From the NCBI RefSeq assembly GCF_019977295.1, contig NZ_AP024651.1, forward strand, positions 3,410,001 through 3,474,000: a DNA stretch of 64,000 bases. The letters are read 5' to 3'. The stretch is from Arthrobacter sp. StoSoilB20. GTDB lineage: Bacteria > Actinomycetota > Actinomycetes > Actinomycetales > Micrococcaceae. Shown here in pieces: positions 1-14,950 of this stretch. The notes under the pieces were generated by a model that was not told where the DNA came from, did no database searches, and saw only the letters and a program-made list of their open reading frames with translations. Position 1 is the stretch's first letter; every line of letters starts with the position of its first letter. The translations under genes were made by a program, and so were the position numbers.

Positions 1-2414
1 ACCACGTAGGCATCCACCATGGAAGCGTGCGGGAAGCGTCGGCGGATATTTTGCTGCAGCGGCAGGACCAGTTGCAGAGCCGCCACTCCTGCTACCACCA
101 ACGCCACAGTGGGAAGTTCGCCGGCGACGCCAACGCTCCAACCACGCCGCAGCGCCTCCAGGTAGGCCGAACCGGCCAGGACGGTACCTGCCACCCGTGC
201 CAGCCACCAGTAGGACTGGCGGTGGAAGGAAGCGGGAATTCGGAGGGCGGTGGCGGCAAAGTACGCCACCGCTGCCAGGAGCACCACGTTTGCCAACGCC
301 ATTGAGACGGCGGCCCACGCAACCCCTCCAGCAACCATGACCGACGCCGGGGCGACGACTTCGCCGAGGGTAGGGCGCCAACTCCCCGCCGCAGCGCTGT
401 CCTGCCGTGACGGCGGAAACAACAATGCACCAGAGGCCACACCGGCAAACAACACCAGGAGCACGGCCGTGACAATGAAGGGATGACCGGCAGTACGGTC
501 CACCAATGGCAGAACCAGCAAGCCTGCTGCAGCGAGCCCCCAGAACCCGGAAAGTGTAGCCTGCGGAGCAAGCAGTTCCACCCCCGCACGCTTCAGGCAC
601 GCACTGGCCAGTTGCTGCGCAGCTGCTGCTGCAACGAGGGCAACCAAGGAAACGGCAATCCTGTCCGGACTGTCCGGGAAGATACCGGCAACTGCGATGG
701 GCACCGCCGCCGTTGCCGCTGTTCGTGCTGCTAGGACCAGCACAGGCCTGAAGGAGACCGGATGCACGGCCGCCCGCACAGACCAATACAGGGCGGCGGA
801 TGCCAGCAATGCCGACACCGGCCACGCGCCCAGCAGGCCCATGAACGGCAGGGCCACCGTGAGGACAACTGCGGGCGCAAACTCGGTTCCGGCGCCCAGC
901 TTCCAGCCCACCAGCATTGCCGTCACCATCGTGGCAGCGAGCGGAAGATACGTTGGCAGTTCATAGGTCCCGAGGCCCAACACCACTGTGAGGACGGCAG
1001 CGGTGGCCAACTGCAGGCCCAAGCAGGACACGGCGTCGTTCCACCAGTGCCGCAGCTTCAGGGCCCCTCCCCCAAAAGCAACTCCCAAGGATTGAACGCC
1101 GCAGCAAATGACTGCCGCAAACAGCACCGTACTCACATCCGAAGTGGTGTCCCACACCAGTCCCAACAACGCCAGCGTCAGGGCCATGCGCGCCGCGTAG
1201 ACGTGCTGCAGCCTGTACCGGGCCTTCGGAATGAAGGCCATCACGGCAAAGTAGGTGCCACACATCAACATGACCAGCGGGTATTCGCCCCGGGCAAGGA
1301 GTTGTGGGGTGACCGTCACAGCCAGCGCCACCAAGGGAACCACATAGGGATGGAGCACCATCAGCGGACGGACATAGAGCGGCGGCAACCACCTGGGTCG
1401 AACCAACGCTCCCAACGTGAGCACAATGGCGATTCCAATCAACGCCGTGAAATACCAGACCAAAGCGCCGCCGAGCACGGACACTCCGGACCAGGCTGTC
1501 GAGACAACGAAACTGAGGGAAAGGAAGGCCAGGACCTTGTTGTCCAGCCGTACTGCTGTGTAGGCATATACGGCGGTCCCCAAAATTGAGGTCACCAGCC
1601 ATGCTGCCGGACCGTTGGGCAGTACGAAGTTGTACATGGCGAGCCCTGTTACGGGGATCAGGGCCAAGCCCGTTCCAACGAACGCAATTGCGGCAGGACG
1701 CAGGCGCGGCAGTTTGGCGTGGATGATCAACCCGGCGACGTAGAACAGGGTGGTAATGAAACAGATGCCTGCGAAACGGAACAGTTCCGGCAGGCTTGTC
1801 CCGACGAACAAGGCACCGGCTGCCACCAGCAGAAGACTGGCGACGTAGAGCGTGATGTTGATGTTCTGCTGGTCACGCTTGGCTTTGCGCGCGGCTGCCG
1901 CCTCCGGAGTTTCCCGCGCAATGGGAACCTGCTGGCGCACTGCCGGTTGCGGCTGTACCGTCGCGGGACGCTGCGGCACCGAGGGAGGTTGGGAACCCGA
2001 CGCCGGACTGGGGACCGGGGCTGCAAAGGGCGCACCCACGTGTGCCGCCGGAAACGCGGGAGGCAGGAGGGGTGACTGATTGGACGTCGGCCTGGGGGCA
2101 GGCGCGTCGAAGGGTGCACCCACGTGTGTTGGAGGATGCAATGGTGGCGAAGGAGGCGCGGTGGGGCCGCCTGCCGGCGAAACTGTTGGCCCCGGAGGAG
2201 CAGGCGCTTGAGACCCCGGAACGGCTCCCTGCATCTTGGCTTCGGCATCGCGCCAACCCGCCATATGGCCGGCCAAGTAGCCCGCCTGATAGGCACGTTG
2301 TTGTTGAACCATGGCTACGGCGGCGGTGGCTTCTTTCCGCCCTCGACCCCGCCCTATGGCATTACCCACCGCCCACGAGACAGCAAGGAGTATCAGTACT
2401 AGCAGGACTTCCAT
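1..2414 (-). CDS. Large polytopic membrane protein, DUF2339-like, N-terminal part (runs off the window)
   Basis: An open frame of about 804 codons runs without a stop from an ATG at 2414 to the left edge, so the C-terminus lies outside the window. A Shine-Dalgarno AAGGAG sits 7 bases upstream of the ATG. The protein opens with one hydrophobic segment (residues 2-17). A Pro/Ala-rich, probably disordered cytoplasmic stretch of roughly 130 residues follows, containing a duplicated HVGAPF motif. After an 'RDQQNINITLYV' segment there are many consecutive hydrophobic helices. This plan of a short anchor, a proline-rich linker and a dozen or more helices resembles the DUF2339/SCO7421-like predicted membrane proteins of actinobacteria. 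Its function is unknown. No catalytic motif is visible, and the assignment rests on architecture only. It is separated from tuf by a strong terminator. Confidence 0.75.
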   Translation of the reverse strand, partial: MEVLLVLILLAVSWAVGNAIGRGRGRKEATAAVAMVQQQRAYQAGYLAGHMAGWRDAEAKMQGAVPGSQAPAPPGPTVSPAGGPTAPPSPPLHPPTHVGAPFDAPAPRPTSNQSPLLPPAFPAAHVGAPFAAPVPSPASGSQPPSVPQRPATVQPQPAVRQQVPIARETPEAAAARKAKRDQQNINITLYVASLLLVAAGALFVGTSLPELFRFAGICFITTLFYVAGLIIHAKLPRLRPAAIAFVGTGLALIPVTGLAMYNFVLPNGPAAWLVTSILGTAVYAYTAVRLDNKVLAFLSLSFVVSTAWSGVSVLGGALVWYFTALIGIAIVLTLGALVRPRWLPPLYVRPLMVLHPYVVPLVALAVTVTPQLLARGEYPLVMLMCGTYFAVMAFIPKARYRLQHVYAARMALTLALLGLVWDTTSDVSTVLFAAVICCGVQSLGVAFGGGALKLRHWWNDAVSCLGLQLATAAVLTVVLGLGTYELPTYLPLAATMVTAMLVGWKLGAGTEFAPAVVLTVALPFMGLLGAWPVSALLASAALYWSVRAAVHPVSFRPVLVLAARTAATAAVPIAVAGIFPDSPDRIAVSLVALVAAAAAQQLASACLKRAGVELLAPQATLSGFWGLAAAGLLVLPLVDRTAGHPFIVTAVLLVLFAGVASGALLFPPSRQDSAAAGSWRPTLGEVVAPASVMVAGGVAWAAVSMALANVVLLAAVAYFAATALRIPASFHRQSYWWLARVAGTVLAGSAYLEALRRGWSVGVAGELPTVALVVAGVAALQLVLPLQQNIRRRFPHASMVDAYV

Positions 2415-2489
2415 GGGCCACTCCTTGACGTCACGGGCAGTCGACACACTCCCCCGCGTTTATCCAATCGATAGAGTAACAGTACCAAA

Positions 2490-2521
2490 AAGAACCCCAC
2501 CGCCGAAACGGTGGGGTTCTT
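2490..2521 (-). terminator. Rho-independent terminator downstream of tuf
   Basis: Perfect 13-bp stem (arms 2490-2502 and 2509-2521) with a 6-base loop. On the minus strand it is followed by a T-rich tract. It lies 50 bases past the tuf stop and closes the rpsL-rpsG-fusA-tuf transcription unit. Confidence 0.9.
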
Positions 2522-2571
2522 CCTGAATGACTACCGGCTGGGCCGGAAGGTCACAGATCTACAAGTAGTGA

Positions 2572-3762
2572 CTACTTGATGATGCTGGTGACACGTCCTG
2601 AACCAACGGTGCGGCCGCCTTCGCGGATAGCGAAGCCGAGGCCCTCTTCCATAGCGATCGGCTGGATGAGCGCAACGGTCATCTCAGTGTTGTCGCCAGG
2701 CATAACCATTTCCGTGCCTTCCGGCAGGGTGATAACGCCGGTTACGTCCGTGGTACGGAAGTAGAACTGCGGGCGGTAGTTGGAGTAGAACGGGTTGTGA
2801 CGTCCGCCTTCGTCCTTGGAAAGGATGTAGACGTTAGCCTCGAAGTCGGTGTGCGGGGTGATGGAACCCGGCTTGACGACAACCTGGCCACGCTCGACAT
2901 CGTCGCGCTTCAGACCGCGGAGCAGGAGGCCACAGTTCTCGCCGGCCCATGCTTCGTCGAGCTGCTTGTGGAACATCTCGATACCGGTAACCGTGGTCTT
3001 CTGGATCGGGCGGATGCCGACGATCTCAACCTCGGAGTTGATGGCGAGGGTTCCACGCTCGGCGCGGCCCGTAACAACGGTGCCACGACCGGTGATCGTG
3101 AAGACGTCTTCGATCGGCATCAGGAACGGCTTGTCGCGGTCACGTACGGGGTCCGGAACGGACTCGTCGACAGCTGCCATCAGGTCCTGGACGGACTTGA
3201 CCCAAACCGGGTCGCCTTCCAGAGCCTTGAGGCCGGAAACGCGAACAACCGGAGCCTCATCGCCATCGAAGCCCTGCGAGCTCAGGAGCTCACGAACTTC
3301 CATTTCGACGAGGTCGAGGAGTTCTTCGTCATCAACCATGTCGGACTTGTTCAGTGCGACCAGCAGGTAGGGAACACCAACCTGGCGGGCGAGCAGAACG
3401 TGCTCACGGGTCTGAGCCATCGGACCATCGGTTGCAGCAACCACGAGGATTGCGCCGTCCATCTGGGCAGCACCGGTGATCATGTTCTTGATGTAGTCAG
3501 CGTGACCCGGGGCGTCTACGTGTGCGTAGTGGCGCTTCTCGGTCTGGTACTCCACGTGGGAGATGTTGATGGTAATACCGCGCTGGCGCTCTTCCGGAGC
3601 AGAGTCAATCGACGCGAAGTCGCGCTGCTCGTTGAGATCCGGGTACTGGTCGTACAGCACCTTGGAAATGGCGGCAGTCAGCGTCGTCTTACCGTGGTCA
3701 ACGTGACCAATGGTGCCGATGTTGACGTGCGGCTTAGTCCGCTCGAACTTTGCCTTTGCCAC
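2572..3762 (-). CDS. tuf: Translation elongation factor Tu
   Basis: EF-Tu GTPase that delivers aminoacyl-tRNA to the ribosomal A site. It has 396 residues, the usual length. Visible G motifs: G1 GHVDHGKT at residues 19-26, RGITI in switch I, G3 DAPGH near residue 80, and G4 NKSD (the common form is NKCD). Domains 2 and 3 follow ([14 protein letters not shown]-terminal [10 protein letters not shown]). The start is GTG, preceded 5 bases upstream by a full AGGAGG. It is the last gene of the str cluster, 231 bases after fusA, with its own predicted promoter in that gap. Only one tuf copy is visible here. Confidence 0.99.
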   Translation of the reverse strand: MAKAKFERTKPHVNIGTIGHVDHGKTTLTAAISKVLYDQYPDLNEQRDFASIDSAPEERQRGITINISHVEYQTEKRHYAHVDAPGHADYIKNMITGAAQMDGAILVVAATDGPMAQTREHVLLARQVGVPYLLVALNKSDMVDDEELLDLVEMEVRELLSSQGFDGDEAPVVRVSGLKALEGDPVWVKSVQDLMAAVDESVPDPVRDRDKPFLMPIEDVFTITGRGTVVTGRAERGTLAINSEVEIVGIRPIQKTTVTGIEMFHKQLDEAWAGENCGLLLRGLKRDDVERGQVVVKPGSITPHTDFEANVYILSKDEGGRHNPFYSNYRPQFYFRTTDVTGVITLPEGTEMVMPGDNTEMTVALIQPIAMEEGLGFAIREGGRTVGSGRVTSIIK

Positions 3763-3831
3763 AGGTTCCTCCTAGAACGATTTCAAGTGAAGTGCTCCTC
3801 GGCCGCGCTTTTCGCGGCAGAAACTTTAGCA

Positions 3832-3860
3832 AGTCTACTTGGGGGCTTGGTTTTGGTGAA
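3832..3860 (-). promoter_or_regulatory. Predicted tuf promoter in the fusA-tuf gap
   Basis: Reading the minus strand: -35 TTCACC (3855-3860), a 17-base spacer, and -10 TAGACT (3832-3837). This leaves a 5' leader of roughly 60 bases before the tuf GTG. The 3763-3993 gap holds no gene. An internal promoter would let tuf be made in excess of fusA. The same TAGACT hexamer recurs upstream of rpsL, tRNA-Trp and asd. Confidence 0.5.
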
Positions 3861-3993
3861 ATTGCAGATTCAGGAACCAATAGTAGTTCCTCGAGCCTGT
3901 TTGCGCAGGGGCCGGGCTGCGGCTCTCGCCGCAGCCCCGCCTCACGCGCTTAGATGCCTTCCCGATTCCGGAATTGCATCCGTTACCGGGAGA

Positions 3994-6108
3994 TTACTCG
4001 CCGCGGGTTTTCTGGATGATCTCGTCGGCTACTGCCTTCGGGACCTCCGCGTAGCTGTTGAACGTCATGGAGTACACAGCGCGACCCTGGGTCTTGGACC
4101 GGAGGTCACCGATGTAGCCGAACATGCCGGACAGCGGAACGTGTGCACGGATAACCTTCACACCTGCTGCGTCTTCCATGGACTGCATCTGGCCACGGCG
4201 GGCGTTCAGGTCACCAATAACATCACCCATGTATTCCTCAGGTGTGCGGACCTCAACATCCATCAGCGGTTCAAGCAGAACAGGGTTCGCCTTGCGTGCA
4301 GCTTCCTTGAAAGCCATACGGCCGGCGATCTTGAACGCCATTTCCGAGGAGTCAACATCGTGGGACGCGCCATCGATCAGCGTGGCCTTGATGCCGACAA
4401 CCGGGTAACCGGCCAGGACGCCGTCGTTCAGTGCATCCTGGATACCGGCGTCAACGGACGGGATGTATTCACGCGGAACGCGGCCACCAGTGACCTTGTT
4501 CTCGAATGCGTACAGCTCGCCGGAGGCGGTGTCCATGGGCTCGATCGCGATCTGGATCTTTGCGAACTGACCCGAACCACCGGTCTGCTTCTTATGCGTG
4601 TAGTCATGACGCTCGACTGCGCGCTTGATGGTTTCGCGGTAAGCAACCTGCGGCTTGCCGACGTTTGCCTCGACCTTGAATTCGCGGCGCATGCGGTCCA
4701 CCAGGATGTCCAGGTGAAGCTCGCCCATGCCGGCGATGATGGTCTGGCCCGTGTCTTCGTTGAGGGAGACCTGGAAGGTCGGGTCCTCAGCGGAGAGCTT
4801 CTGGATGGCCGTGGAGAGCTTCTCCTGGTCACCCTTGGTGTTGGGCTCGATGGCAACCGAGATCACGGGCTCCGGGAAGCTCATGGACTCGAGGACGATC
4901 TGGTTGTTGGCATCACACAGGGTGTCACCCGTGGTGGTGTCCTTCAGACCGATCGCTGCGTAGATGTGGCCGGCGGTAGCGCCCTCAACGGGCATTTCCT
5001 TGTTGGCGTGCATCTGGAACAGCTTGCCGATACGTTCCTTCTTGCCCTTGGTGGAGTTAACCACCTGGGCGCCGGCCTCAACGTGACCGGAGTACACGCG
5101 GACGAAGGTCAGCTGACCGAAGAACGGGTGCGCAGCGATCTTGAAGGCGAGGGCCGAGAACGGCTCGTCAGCAGAAGGCTTACGCGTCAGTTCCTTCTCT
5201 TCGTCGCGGGGATCGTGACCGATCATCGGCGGGACGTCGAGCGGGTTCGGCAGGAAGTCAACAACGGCGTCAAGCATCGGCTGGACACCGCGGTTCTTGA
5301 AGGCAGAACCACAGAACACCGGGTAGAGCTCGGAGTTGATGGTCATCTTGCGGATGCCGGCCTTCAGTTCCTCAAGGGTGAGTTCTTCACCTTCGAGGTA
5401 CTTCTCCATGAGCTCTTCGGAAGCCTCGGCCACAGTCTCAACGAGCTGTGCACGGTACTCTTCGGCCTTGGCCTGGAGGTCCGCCGGGATTTCCTGCACT
5501 TCGTAGGAAGCGCCCATGGTGACGTCACCCTTAGCGTCGCCAGGCCAAACCAGGGCGCGCATTTCGAGCAGGTCAACAACACCGATGAAGTCGTTCTCGG
5601 CGCCGATGGGCAGCTGCATGACCAGCGGCTTGGCACCAAGGCGGGAGATGATGGTGTCTACGGTGAAGTAGAAGTCAGCGCCCAGCTTGTCCATCTTGTT
5701 GACGAAGCAGATACGCGGAACGTTGTACTTGTCAGCCTGGCGCCAAACAGTCTCGGACTGCGGCTCCACGCCTTCCTTGCCGTCGAACACTGCAACTGCA
5801 CCGTCGAGGACGCGCAGGGAGCGCTCAACCTCAACCGTGAAGTCAACGTGGCCCGGGGTGTCGATGATGTTGATCTGGTTCTTGTCCCAGAAGCAAGTCA
5901 CGGCGGCAGACGTGATGGTGATGCCGCGTTCCTTTTCCTGTTCCATCCAGTCGGTCGTCGAAGCGCCGTCGTGCGTCTCGCCGATCTTGTGGTTCACACC
6001 CGTGTAGAACAGGATGCGCTCGGTAGTGGTGGTCTTGCCGGCATCGATGTGGGCCATGATGCCGATATTGCGGACCTTATTAAGGTCGGTAAGCACGTCC
6101 TGTGCCAC
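3994..6108 (-). CDS. fusA: Translation elongation factor G
   Basis: EF-G, the GTPase that drives tRNA-mRNA translocation and, with RRF, ribosome recycling. It has 704 residues, full length. The G1 motif AHIDAGKT is at residues 19-26, followed by RGITI, DTPGH and NKMD. Domain II onwards is intact, and domain IV carries the conserved GGSGQFAK segment. The start is GTG with a GGGAGA ribosome site about 5 bases upstream. It follows rpsG by 69 bases, a gap that contains a strong hairpin but no obvious promoter, so it is probably cotranscribed with rpsL-rpsG. Confidence 0.99.
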   Translation of the reverse strand: MAQDVLTDLNKVRNIGIMAHIDAGKTTTTERILFYTGVNHKIGETHDGASTTDWMEQEKERGITITSAAVTCFWDKNQINIIDTPGHVDFTVEVERSLRVLDGAVAVFDGKEGVEPQSETVWRQADKYNVPRICFVNKMDKLGADFYFTVDTIISRLGAKPLVMQLPIGAENDFIGVVDLLEMRALVWPGDAKGDVTMGASYEVQEIPADLQAKAEEYRAQLVETVAEASEELMEKYLEGEELTLEELKAGIRKMTINSELYPVFCGSAFKNRGVQPMLDAVVDFLPNPLDVPPMIGHDPRDEEKELTRKPSADEPFSALAFKIAAHPFFGQLTFVRVYSGHVEAGAQVVNSTKGKKERIGKLFQMHANKEMPVEGATAGHIYAAIGLKDTTTGDTLCDANNQIVLESMSFPEPVISVAIEPNTKGDQEKLSTAIQKLSAEDPTFQVSLNEDTGQTIIAGMGELHLDILVDRMRREFKVEANVGKPQVAYRETIKRAVERHDYTHKKQTGGSGQFAKIQIAIEPMDTASGELYAFENKVTGGRVPREYIPSVDAGIQDALNDGVLAGYPVVGIKATLIDGASHDVDSSEMAFKIAGRMAFKEAARKANPVLLEPLMDVEVRTPEEYMGDVIGDLNARRGQMQSMEDAAGVKVIRAHVPLSGMFGYIGDLRSKTQGRAVYSMTFNSYAEVPKAVADEIIQKTRGE

Positions 6109-6138
6109 GGGGTCTCCCTTTCGGATGGACTACACGTT

Positions 6139-6165
6139 CGCCGCCGGCTCAGTGAGCCGGCGGCG
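6139..6165 (-). other. Perfect intercistronic palindrome between rpsG and fusA
   Basis: A 13-bp perfect inverted repeat (arms 6139-6151 and 6153-6165) separated by one base. It is almost all G/C and sits 13 bases past the rpsG stop. No T-tract follows on either strand, so it looks more like an mRNA-stability or processing hairpin than a full terminator. It may set the stoichiometry between rpsG and fusA. Confidence 0.7.
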
Positions 6166-6177
6166 TCCGGAAAGTTT

Positions 6178-6648
6178 TTACCAGCGGTAGTGTGCGAAGG
6201 CCTTGTTGGACTCGGCCATCTTGTGGGTGTCTTCGCGACGCTTCACAGCGGCACCAAGACCATTGGAGGCATCCAGGATTTCGTTCTGGAGACGCTCGGT
6301 CATGGTCTTCTCGCGGCGGGCCTTGGAGTAGCCCACGAGCCAACGCAGAGCGAGAGCGGTGGAGCGACCCGGCTTGACCTCAACCGGAACCTGGTAGGTA
6401 GCGCCACCAACACGGCGTGAACGCACCTCGAGGGAAGGCTTGACGTTGTCCATGGCCTTCTTGAGAGCGGCAACGGGGTCGCCGCCGGACTTGGCACGTG
6501 CACCTTCGAGTGCGCCGTAAACGATGCGCTCTGCGGTGGACTTCTTGCCGTCGACAAGAACCTTGTTGATCAGCTGAGTGACCAACGGGGAGCCGTAAAC
6601 GGGATCGGAAACTAGCGGCCGCTTCGGGGCCGGACCCTTGCGAGGCAT
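6178..6648 (-). CDS. rpsG: 30S ribosomal protein S7
   Basis: S7 binds the 3' major domain of 16S rRNA and nucleates head assembly of the 30S subunit. It has 156 residues from [10 protein letters not shown], the expected length. A longer in-frame extension upstream is an artefact, because it runs backwards over rpsL. The rpsL TAA stop and the rpsG ATG are separated by a single base (TAATATG), which implies translational coupling. The conserved S7 core ([30 protein letters not shown]) is intact. The protein ends in NKAFAHYRW, typical of the family. Confidence 0.99.
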   Translation of the reverse strand: MPRKGPAPKRPLVSDPVYGSPLVTQLINKVLVDGKKSTAERIVYGALEGARAKSGGDPVAALKKAMDNVKPSLEVRSRRVGGATYQVPVEVKPGRSTALALRWLVGYSKARREKTMTERLQNEILDASNGLGAAVKRREDTHKMAESNKAFAHYRW

Positions 6649-6649
6649 A

Positions 6650-7024
6650 TTACTTCTTCTCCATCTTTGCGCCGTAACGGCTGCGGGCCTGCTTGCGGTT
6701 CTTGACACCCTGGGTGTCGAGTGCGCCGCGGACGATCTTGTAGCGGACACCCGGAAGGTCCTTCACACGACCACCACGGACGAGCACGATGGAGTGCTCC
6801 TGGAGGTTGTGGCCAACACCGGGGATGTAAGCGGTTACTTCCACGCCACCGTTGAGACGCACACGTGCCACCTTACGGAGAGCCGAGTTCGGCTTCTTGG
6901 GGGTGGTGGTGTAAACGCGGGTGCAAACACCGCGGCGCATCGGGCTGCCCTTCAGCGCGGGAGCCTTGGTCTTGGAGACCTTCGGCGTGCGGCCCTTGCG
7001 GACCAGCTGGTTAATCGTAGGCAC
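6650..7024 (-). CDS. rpsL: 30S ribosomal protein S12
   Basis: S12 sits at the decoding centre. It has 124 residues from a GTG start, the normal actinobacterial length. The start is fixed by the family N-terminus [11 protein letters not shown] and a GGAGAA site 7 bases upstream; an upstream in-frame extension is not credible. Lys43 (in TPKKPNS) and Lys88 (in GGRVKDLPG), whose substitution gives streptomycin resistance in other bacteria, are both wild type. It is the first gene of the rpsL-rpsG-fusA-tuf cluster. Confidence 0.99.
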   Translation of the reverse strand: MPTINQLVRKGRTPKVSKTKAPALKGSPMRRGVCTRVYTTTPKKPNSALRKVARVRLNGGVEVTAYIPGVGHNLQEHSIVLVRGGRVKDLPGVRYKIVRGALDTQGVKNRKQARSRYGAKMEKK

Positions 7025-7262
7025 TTTCGTGTTCTCCGTTGTTTGATCTCTGCCCCCACACACAGGCGCCAGCCTGGGTAAACGTGGGAACTTTGGCGTT
7101 GCTCGTGCAGCCGGCCGAAACTCCGGTAGGCGTGCAAAAGTGCGGCATTCGTTGCGCATGTTGCCCGCAACCCGGAAACAGGCTCCACCCAGCACCATGA
7201 GAACAAAACCAAAATGATGCTGCGGCGGCCTTCATCCACTGCCACACAGAACAATTACCAAA

Positions 7263-7292
7263 AGTCTAGCACGGCTTGATCTGAGGCCTTAA
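7263..7292 (-). promoter_or_regulatory. Predicted promoter of the str operon (rpsL-rpsG-fusA-tuf)
   Basis: On the minus strand: -10 TAGACT (7263-7268). A weak -35 TTAAGG (7287-7292) lies 18 bases upstream. The -10 matches those proposed for tuf, tRNA-Trp and asd in this window. Confidence 0.45.
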
Positions 7293-7382
7293 TCGGGTGT
7301 ATGGAGGCCGACGGCGGAAGCGGGCTGCCGCCGTCGTCTTCCACTCCCCCGGGTCAACGCGCGAAAGGCGCACGCGTTAACG

Positions 7383-7418
7383 GGCCGGACCCCGCACTCA
7401 AGAGTGCGGGGTCCGGCC
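7383..7418 (-). terminator. Strong hairpin terminator after rpoC
   Basis: 17-bp perfect G/C-rich stem (arms 7383-7399 and 7402-7418) with a two-base centre, 22 bases past the rpoC stop. On the minus strand the stem is followed by CGTTAACG rather than a clean T run. The plus strand has a short TTT. The stem alone is very stable, so I infer that it ends the rpoBC transcript. Confidence 0.7.
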
Positions 7419-7440
7419 TTTACAGCGTCAACTTACCGGT

Positions 7441-11340
<3,900 letters not shown>

Positions 11341-11443
11341 ATGGTCCCTGTTCTCTCTTGTTCTCTAAATTCTGAAGTCTTGGTTACGGGAAGAGGGAGT
11401 TGTTCCGACGGACAGTGGTTGAGGCTGCCCGCCGGAACAGCTG

Positions 11444-14400
11444 CTAGACCTCTTCTACGGAACTGGGCTCTGCACGAGACAGATCGATGCCCAGTTCTTC
11501 CGCAGCCGTGAAGACTGCGTCATCAGAGTCACGCATTTCGATCGTGGTTCCGTCGGTGGAAAGAACTTCCACGTTCAGGCACAACGACTGCATTTCCTTG
11601 ATCAAGACCTTGAAGGACTCGGGAACGCCAGGCTCAGGGATGTTCTCGCCCTTGACGATGGCTTCGTAGACCTTCACACGACCATGGATGTCATCAGACT
11701 TGATCGTGAGGAGTTCCTGAAGCGTGTAGGCGGCACCGTAAGCTTCGAGCGCCCACACTTCCATTTCACCGAAGCGCTGGCCACCGAACTGGGCCTTACC
11801 ACCCAGCGGCTGCTGGGTGATCATGGAGTACGGGCCGGTGGAGCGCGCGTGGATCTTGTCGTCCACCAAGTGGTGGAGCTTCAGGATGTACATGTAACCG
11901 ACGGAGATCGGGTCCGGGAACGGCTCGCCGGAGCGGCCGTCGAACAGACGGGTCTTGCCGGAGGAATCGATCAGGCGGTCGCCGTCGCGGGTCACGTTGG
12001 TGGAGTCAAGCAGGCCAGTGATTTCTTCTTCACGGGCGCCGTCGAACACCGGAGTGGCAACGGTGGTCTGGCCGGTTTCACGGGGCAGGTTGGGCAGGTT
12101 CTTGACCCACTCAGGCTCGCCTTCGATCTTCCAACCGGTCTTGGCAACCCAACCGAGGTGGGTTTCCAGGACCTGTCCAACGTTCATTCGACCCGGAACA
12201 CCAAGCGGGTTCAGGACGATGTCCACCGGGGTACCGTCTGCAAGGAAGGGCATGTCCTCGATCGGGAGGATCTTGGAGATAACACCCTTGTTGCCGTGAC
12301 GGCCGGCGAGCTTGTCGCCGTCGGTGATCTTACGCTTGGCTGCAACGTAGACGCGGACCAGCTGGTTCACGCCCGGGGGCAGTTCGTCGTCGTTGTCGCG
12401 GTCGAAGACGCGCACGCCGATGACCGTACCGGACTCGCCGTGGGGCACCTTCAGCGAGGTGTCGCGGACTTCGCGGGACTTCTCACCGAAGATGGCGCGC
12501 AGGAGCCGCTCTTCCGGGGTCAGTTCGGTTTCACCCTTAGGGGTGACCTTTCCGACCAGGATGTCGCCGGCTTCAACCTCGGCACCGATGTGGATGATGC
12601 CGCGCTCGTCCAGGCCTGCAAGGACTTCCTCGGACACGTTGGGGATGTCACGGGTGATTTCCTCGGCACCAAGCTTGGTGTCGCGGGCATCAATTTCGTG
12701 CTCCTCGATGTGGATGGAGGAAAGAACGTCCTCAGCAACAATGCGCTGCGACAGGATGATGGCGTCCTCGAAGTTGTGGCCTTCCCATGACATGAATGCC
12801 ACGAGGAGGTTCTTACCGAGGGCCAGTTCACCCTGGTCCGTTGCGGGACCGTCAGCGATGATGCCGCCAACTTCCAGGCGCTGGCCTTCGTTGACCAGTA
12901 CGCGGTGGTTGTAGCAGTTGCCCTGGTTGGAACGGGCGAACTTGTTGATGCGGTAGTTGGTCTCGGTGCCGTCGTCGTTGATCATGACAACCAGCTCGGC
13001 GGAAACCTCGGTGACCACACCTGCCTTCTTCGCGATGACAACGTCACCGGCGTCGACGGCTGCTGCGCGCTCCATGCCGGTGCCCACGAAAGGAGCCTCG
13101 GAACGGACCAGCGGCACGGCCTGGCGCTGCATGTTGGCACCCATGAGTGCGCGGTTTGCATCGTCATGCTCGAGGAACGGGATCAGGGCGGTTGCCACGG
13201 ACACCATCTGGCGCGGGGAAACGTCCATGAACTGGACTTCGCCGGCCGGAACCAGAACGGGCTCGCCTCCACCACCGCGGGCACGGACAAGGACGGTCTC
13301 TTCGGAGAACTTCTTGTCAGCATCCAGCGGAGCGTTGGCCTGTGCGATCAGGACCTCAGCTTCGTCGTCGGCGGTCAGGTACTGGACCTCGTCGGAAACG
13401 ACGCCTTCGGAAACCAGGCGGTACGGCGTCTCGATGAAGCCGAACGGGTTGATGCGGCCGTAGGAGGCCAGCGAACCGATCAGACCAATGTTCGGGCCTT
13501 CAGGAGTTTCGATGGGGCACATACGTCCGTAGTGGGACGGGTGAACGTCTCGAACTTCCATGCCTGCACGGTCGCGGGACAGACCACCCGGGCCAAGTGC
13601 CGACAGGCGGCGCTTGTGGGTCAAACCCGAGAGCGGGTTGTTCTGGTCCATGAACTGCGACAGCTGGGAGGTTCCGAAGAACTCCTTGATGGCTGCAACA
13701 ACGGGACGGATGTTGATCAGCGTCTGCGGCGTGATGGCCTCTACGTCCTGCGTGGTCATGCGTTCGCGGACGACGCGTTCCATGCGGGAAAGACCGGTGC
13801 GGACCTGGTTCTCGATCAGTTCGCCCACGGCGCGGATGCGACGGTTGCCGAAGTGGTCGATGTCGTCGACGTCAACACGGAGCTCGTGGTCTTCGCCATC
13901 GCGCTTGCCCATGAGGGACTTCTCGCCGGCGTGAAGCGCAACGAGGTACTTGATCATGGCGACGATGTCTTCAACGTGCAGGACCGACGCTTCCTTGTCA
14001 CCAAGGGAGCGGTCAATGCCGAGCTTGCGGTTGATCTTGTAACGGCCAACCTTGGCAAGATCGTAGCGCTTGGCGTTGAAGTACAGGTTGTCCAGCAGCG
14101 ACTGGGCAGCCTCGACTGTGGGCGGCTCGCCCGGACGCAGCTTGCGGTAGATGTCCAGAAGCGCGTCTTCGCGGGTCTCGGTGGCGTCCTTCTCCAGCGT
14201 TGCACGCATGGAGTCGTACTGGCCGAACTCTTCCAGGATCTGGCCTTCGGTCCAGCCGAGGGCCTTCAGGAGAACCGTGACCGACTGCTTGCGCTTGCGG
14301 TCGAGGCGAACGCCGACCTGGTCGCGCTTGTCGATTTCGAGTTCGAACCATGCACCACGGGACGGGATGATCTTCGCAGTGAAGATGTCCTTGTCACTGG

Positions 14401-14950
14401 TCTTGTCAGCAGTGCGCTCGAAGTAGGCGCCCGGCGAACGGACCAACTGGGAGACAACAACACGTTCGGTGCCGTTGACGACGAACGTTCCCTTTTCAGT
14501 CATGAGGGGGAAGTCGCCCATGAACACGGTCTGCTGCTTGATTTCGCCCGTGTTGTTGTTCATGAACTCGGCCTTGACATACAGCGGTGCCGAGTAAGTG
14601 GCGTCACGGTCTTTGCATTCGGCCATGGTGTACTTCGGGTCAGCGAACTCCGGCTCGGAGAAGCTCAGGGACATGGTGCCCTGGAAGTCCTCGATGGGGG
14701 AGATCTCTTCGAAGATGTCGGCAAGTCCGGAGGTGGTGGCGACGCTGAGGTCGCCCTCCTCGACAGCCTTCGCTACCCGCGCCTGCCAGCGTTCGTTTCC
14801 GACGAGCCAGTCAAAGCTGTCCGTCTGCAGGGCGAGAAGATTCGGAACGTCAAGCGGTTCGTGAATCTTTGCGAATGAGAGGCGGCGGGTGGCACCATCG
14901 GTGCTTGCCGTGTTAGCGGTTTCGTTATTAGAGGTGCTCGAGGCGACCAA
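11444..14950 (-). CDS. rpoB: DNA-directed RNA polymerase subunit beta
   Basis: Second catalytic subunit of RNA polymerase, 1168 residues from the proposed TTG start (MVASSTSNN...). The longer frame begins at a GTG at 14965 that overlaps the GGAAGGA ribosome site; the TTG lies six bases after that site and gives the family N-terminus. The rifampicin-binding cluster ([13 protein letters not shown]... [14 protein letters not shown]) is wild type at the classical resistance positions (the Asp, His and Ser of those blocks). It is followed by rpoC with a 103-base gap that contains a short TGTTCCG/CGGAACA hairpin (11401-11439). Confidence 0.98.
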   Translation of the reverse strand: MVASSTSNNETANTASTDGATRRLSFAKIHEPLDVPNLLALQTDSFDWLVGNERWQARVAKAVEEGDLSVATTSGLADIFEEISPIEDFQGTMSLSFSEPEFADPKYTMAECKDRDATYSAPLYVKAEFMNNNTGEIKQQTVFMGDFPLMTEKGTFVVNGTERVVVSQLVRSPGAYFERTADKTSDKDIFTAKIIPSRGAWFELEIDKRDQVGVRLDRKRKQSVTVLLKALGWTEGQILEEFGQYDSMRATLEKDATETREDALLDIYRKLRPGEPPTVEAAQSLLDNLYFNAKRYDLAKVGRYKINRKLGIDRSLGDKEASVLHVEDIVAMIKYLVALHAGEKSLMGKRDGEDHELRVDVDDIDHFGNRRIRAVGELIENQVRTGLSRMERVVRERMTTQDVEAITPQTLINIRPVVAAIKEFFGTSQLSQFMDQNNPLSGLTHKRRLSALGPGGLSRDRAGMEVRDVHPSHYGRMCPIETPEGPNIGLIGSLASYGRINPFGFIETPYRLVSEGVVSDEVQYLTADDEAEVLIAQANAPLDADKKFSEETVLVRARGGGGEPVLVPAGEVQFMDVSPRQMVSVATALIPFLEHDDANRALMGANMQRQAVPLVRSEAPFVGTGMERAAAVDAGDVVIAKKAGVVTEVSAELVVMINDDGTETNYRINKFARSNQGNCYNHRVLVNEGQRLEVGGIIADGPATDQGELALGKNLLVAFMSWEGHNFEDAIILSQRIVAEDVLSSIHIEEHEIDARDTKLGAEEITRDIPNVSEEVLAGLDERGIIHIGAEVEAGDILVGKVTPKGETELTPEERLLRAIFGEKSREVRDTSLKVPHGESGTVIGVRVFDRDNDDELPPGVNQLVRVYVAAKRKITDGDKLAGRHGNKGVISKILPIEDMPFLADGTPVDIVLNPLGVPGRMNVGQVLETHLGWVAKTGWKIEGEPEWVKNLPNLPRETGQTTVATPVFDGAREEEITGLLDSTNVTRDGDRLIDSSGKTRLFDGRSGEPFPDPISVGYMYILKLHHLVDDKIHARSTGPYSMITQQPLGGKAQFGGQRFGEMEVWALEAYGAAYTLQELLTIKSDDIHGRVKVYEAIVKGENIPEPGVPESFKVLIKEMQSLCLNVEVLSTDGTTIEMRDSDDAVFTAAEELGIDLSRAEPSSVEEV

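Larger units (their letters stand above)
7025..7440. other. Gene-free region between rpoC and rpsL: str leader, promoter, rpoC terminator
   Basis: 416 bases without a credible gene. From high to low coordinate it holds the rpoC terminator hairpin (7383-7418), the predicted str promoter (7263-7292) and an unusually long leader of about 230 bases before rpsL. The leader contains a GTTGCG/CGCAAC hairpin near 7150. I recognise no known ribosomal-protein leader family, but the length suggests regulation at the mRNA level. Confidence 0.55.

Noticed and set aside
762..1589. Plus-strand open frame of 275 codons in the first 2.4 kb
   Set aside because: The minus strand is continuously open for about 800 codons with strong transmembrane character and a good ribosome site; the plus frame is its shadow.
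2797..6420. Plus-strand open frame of 1207 codons over tuf and fusA
   Set aside because: It is antisense to two highly conserved genes. The frame stays open because their biased codons seldom give stops in the complementary frame. The translation has no recognisable domain.
13550..13690. Rifampicin-resistance change in rpoB
   Set aside because: The cluster reads as wild type at the positions known to confer resistance.
12905..14878. Plus-strand open frame of 657 codons over rpoB
   Set aside because: Antisense shadow of rpoB.
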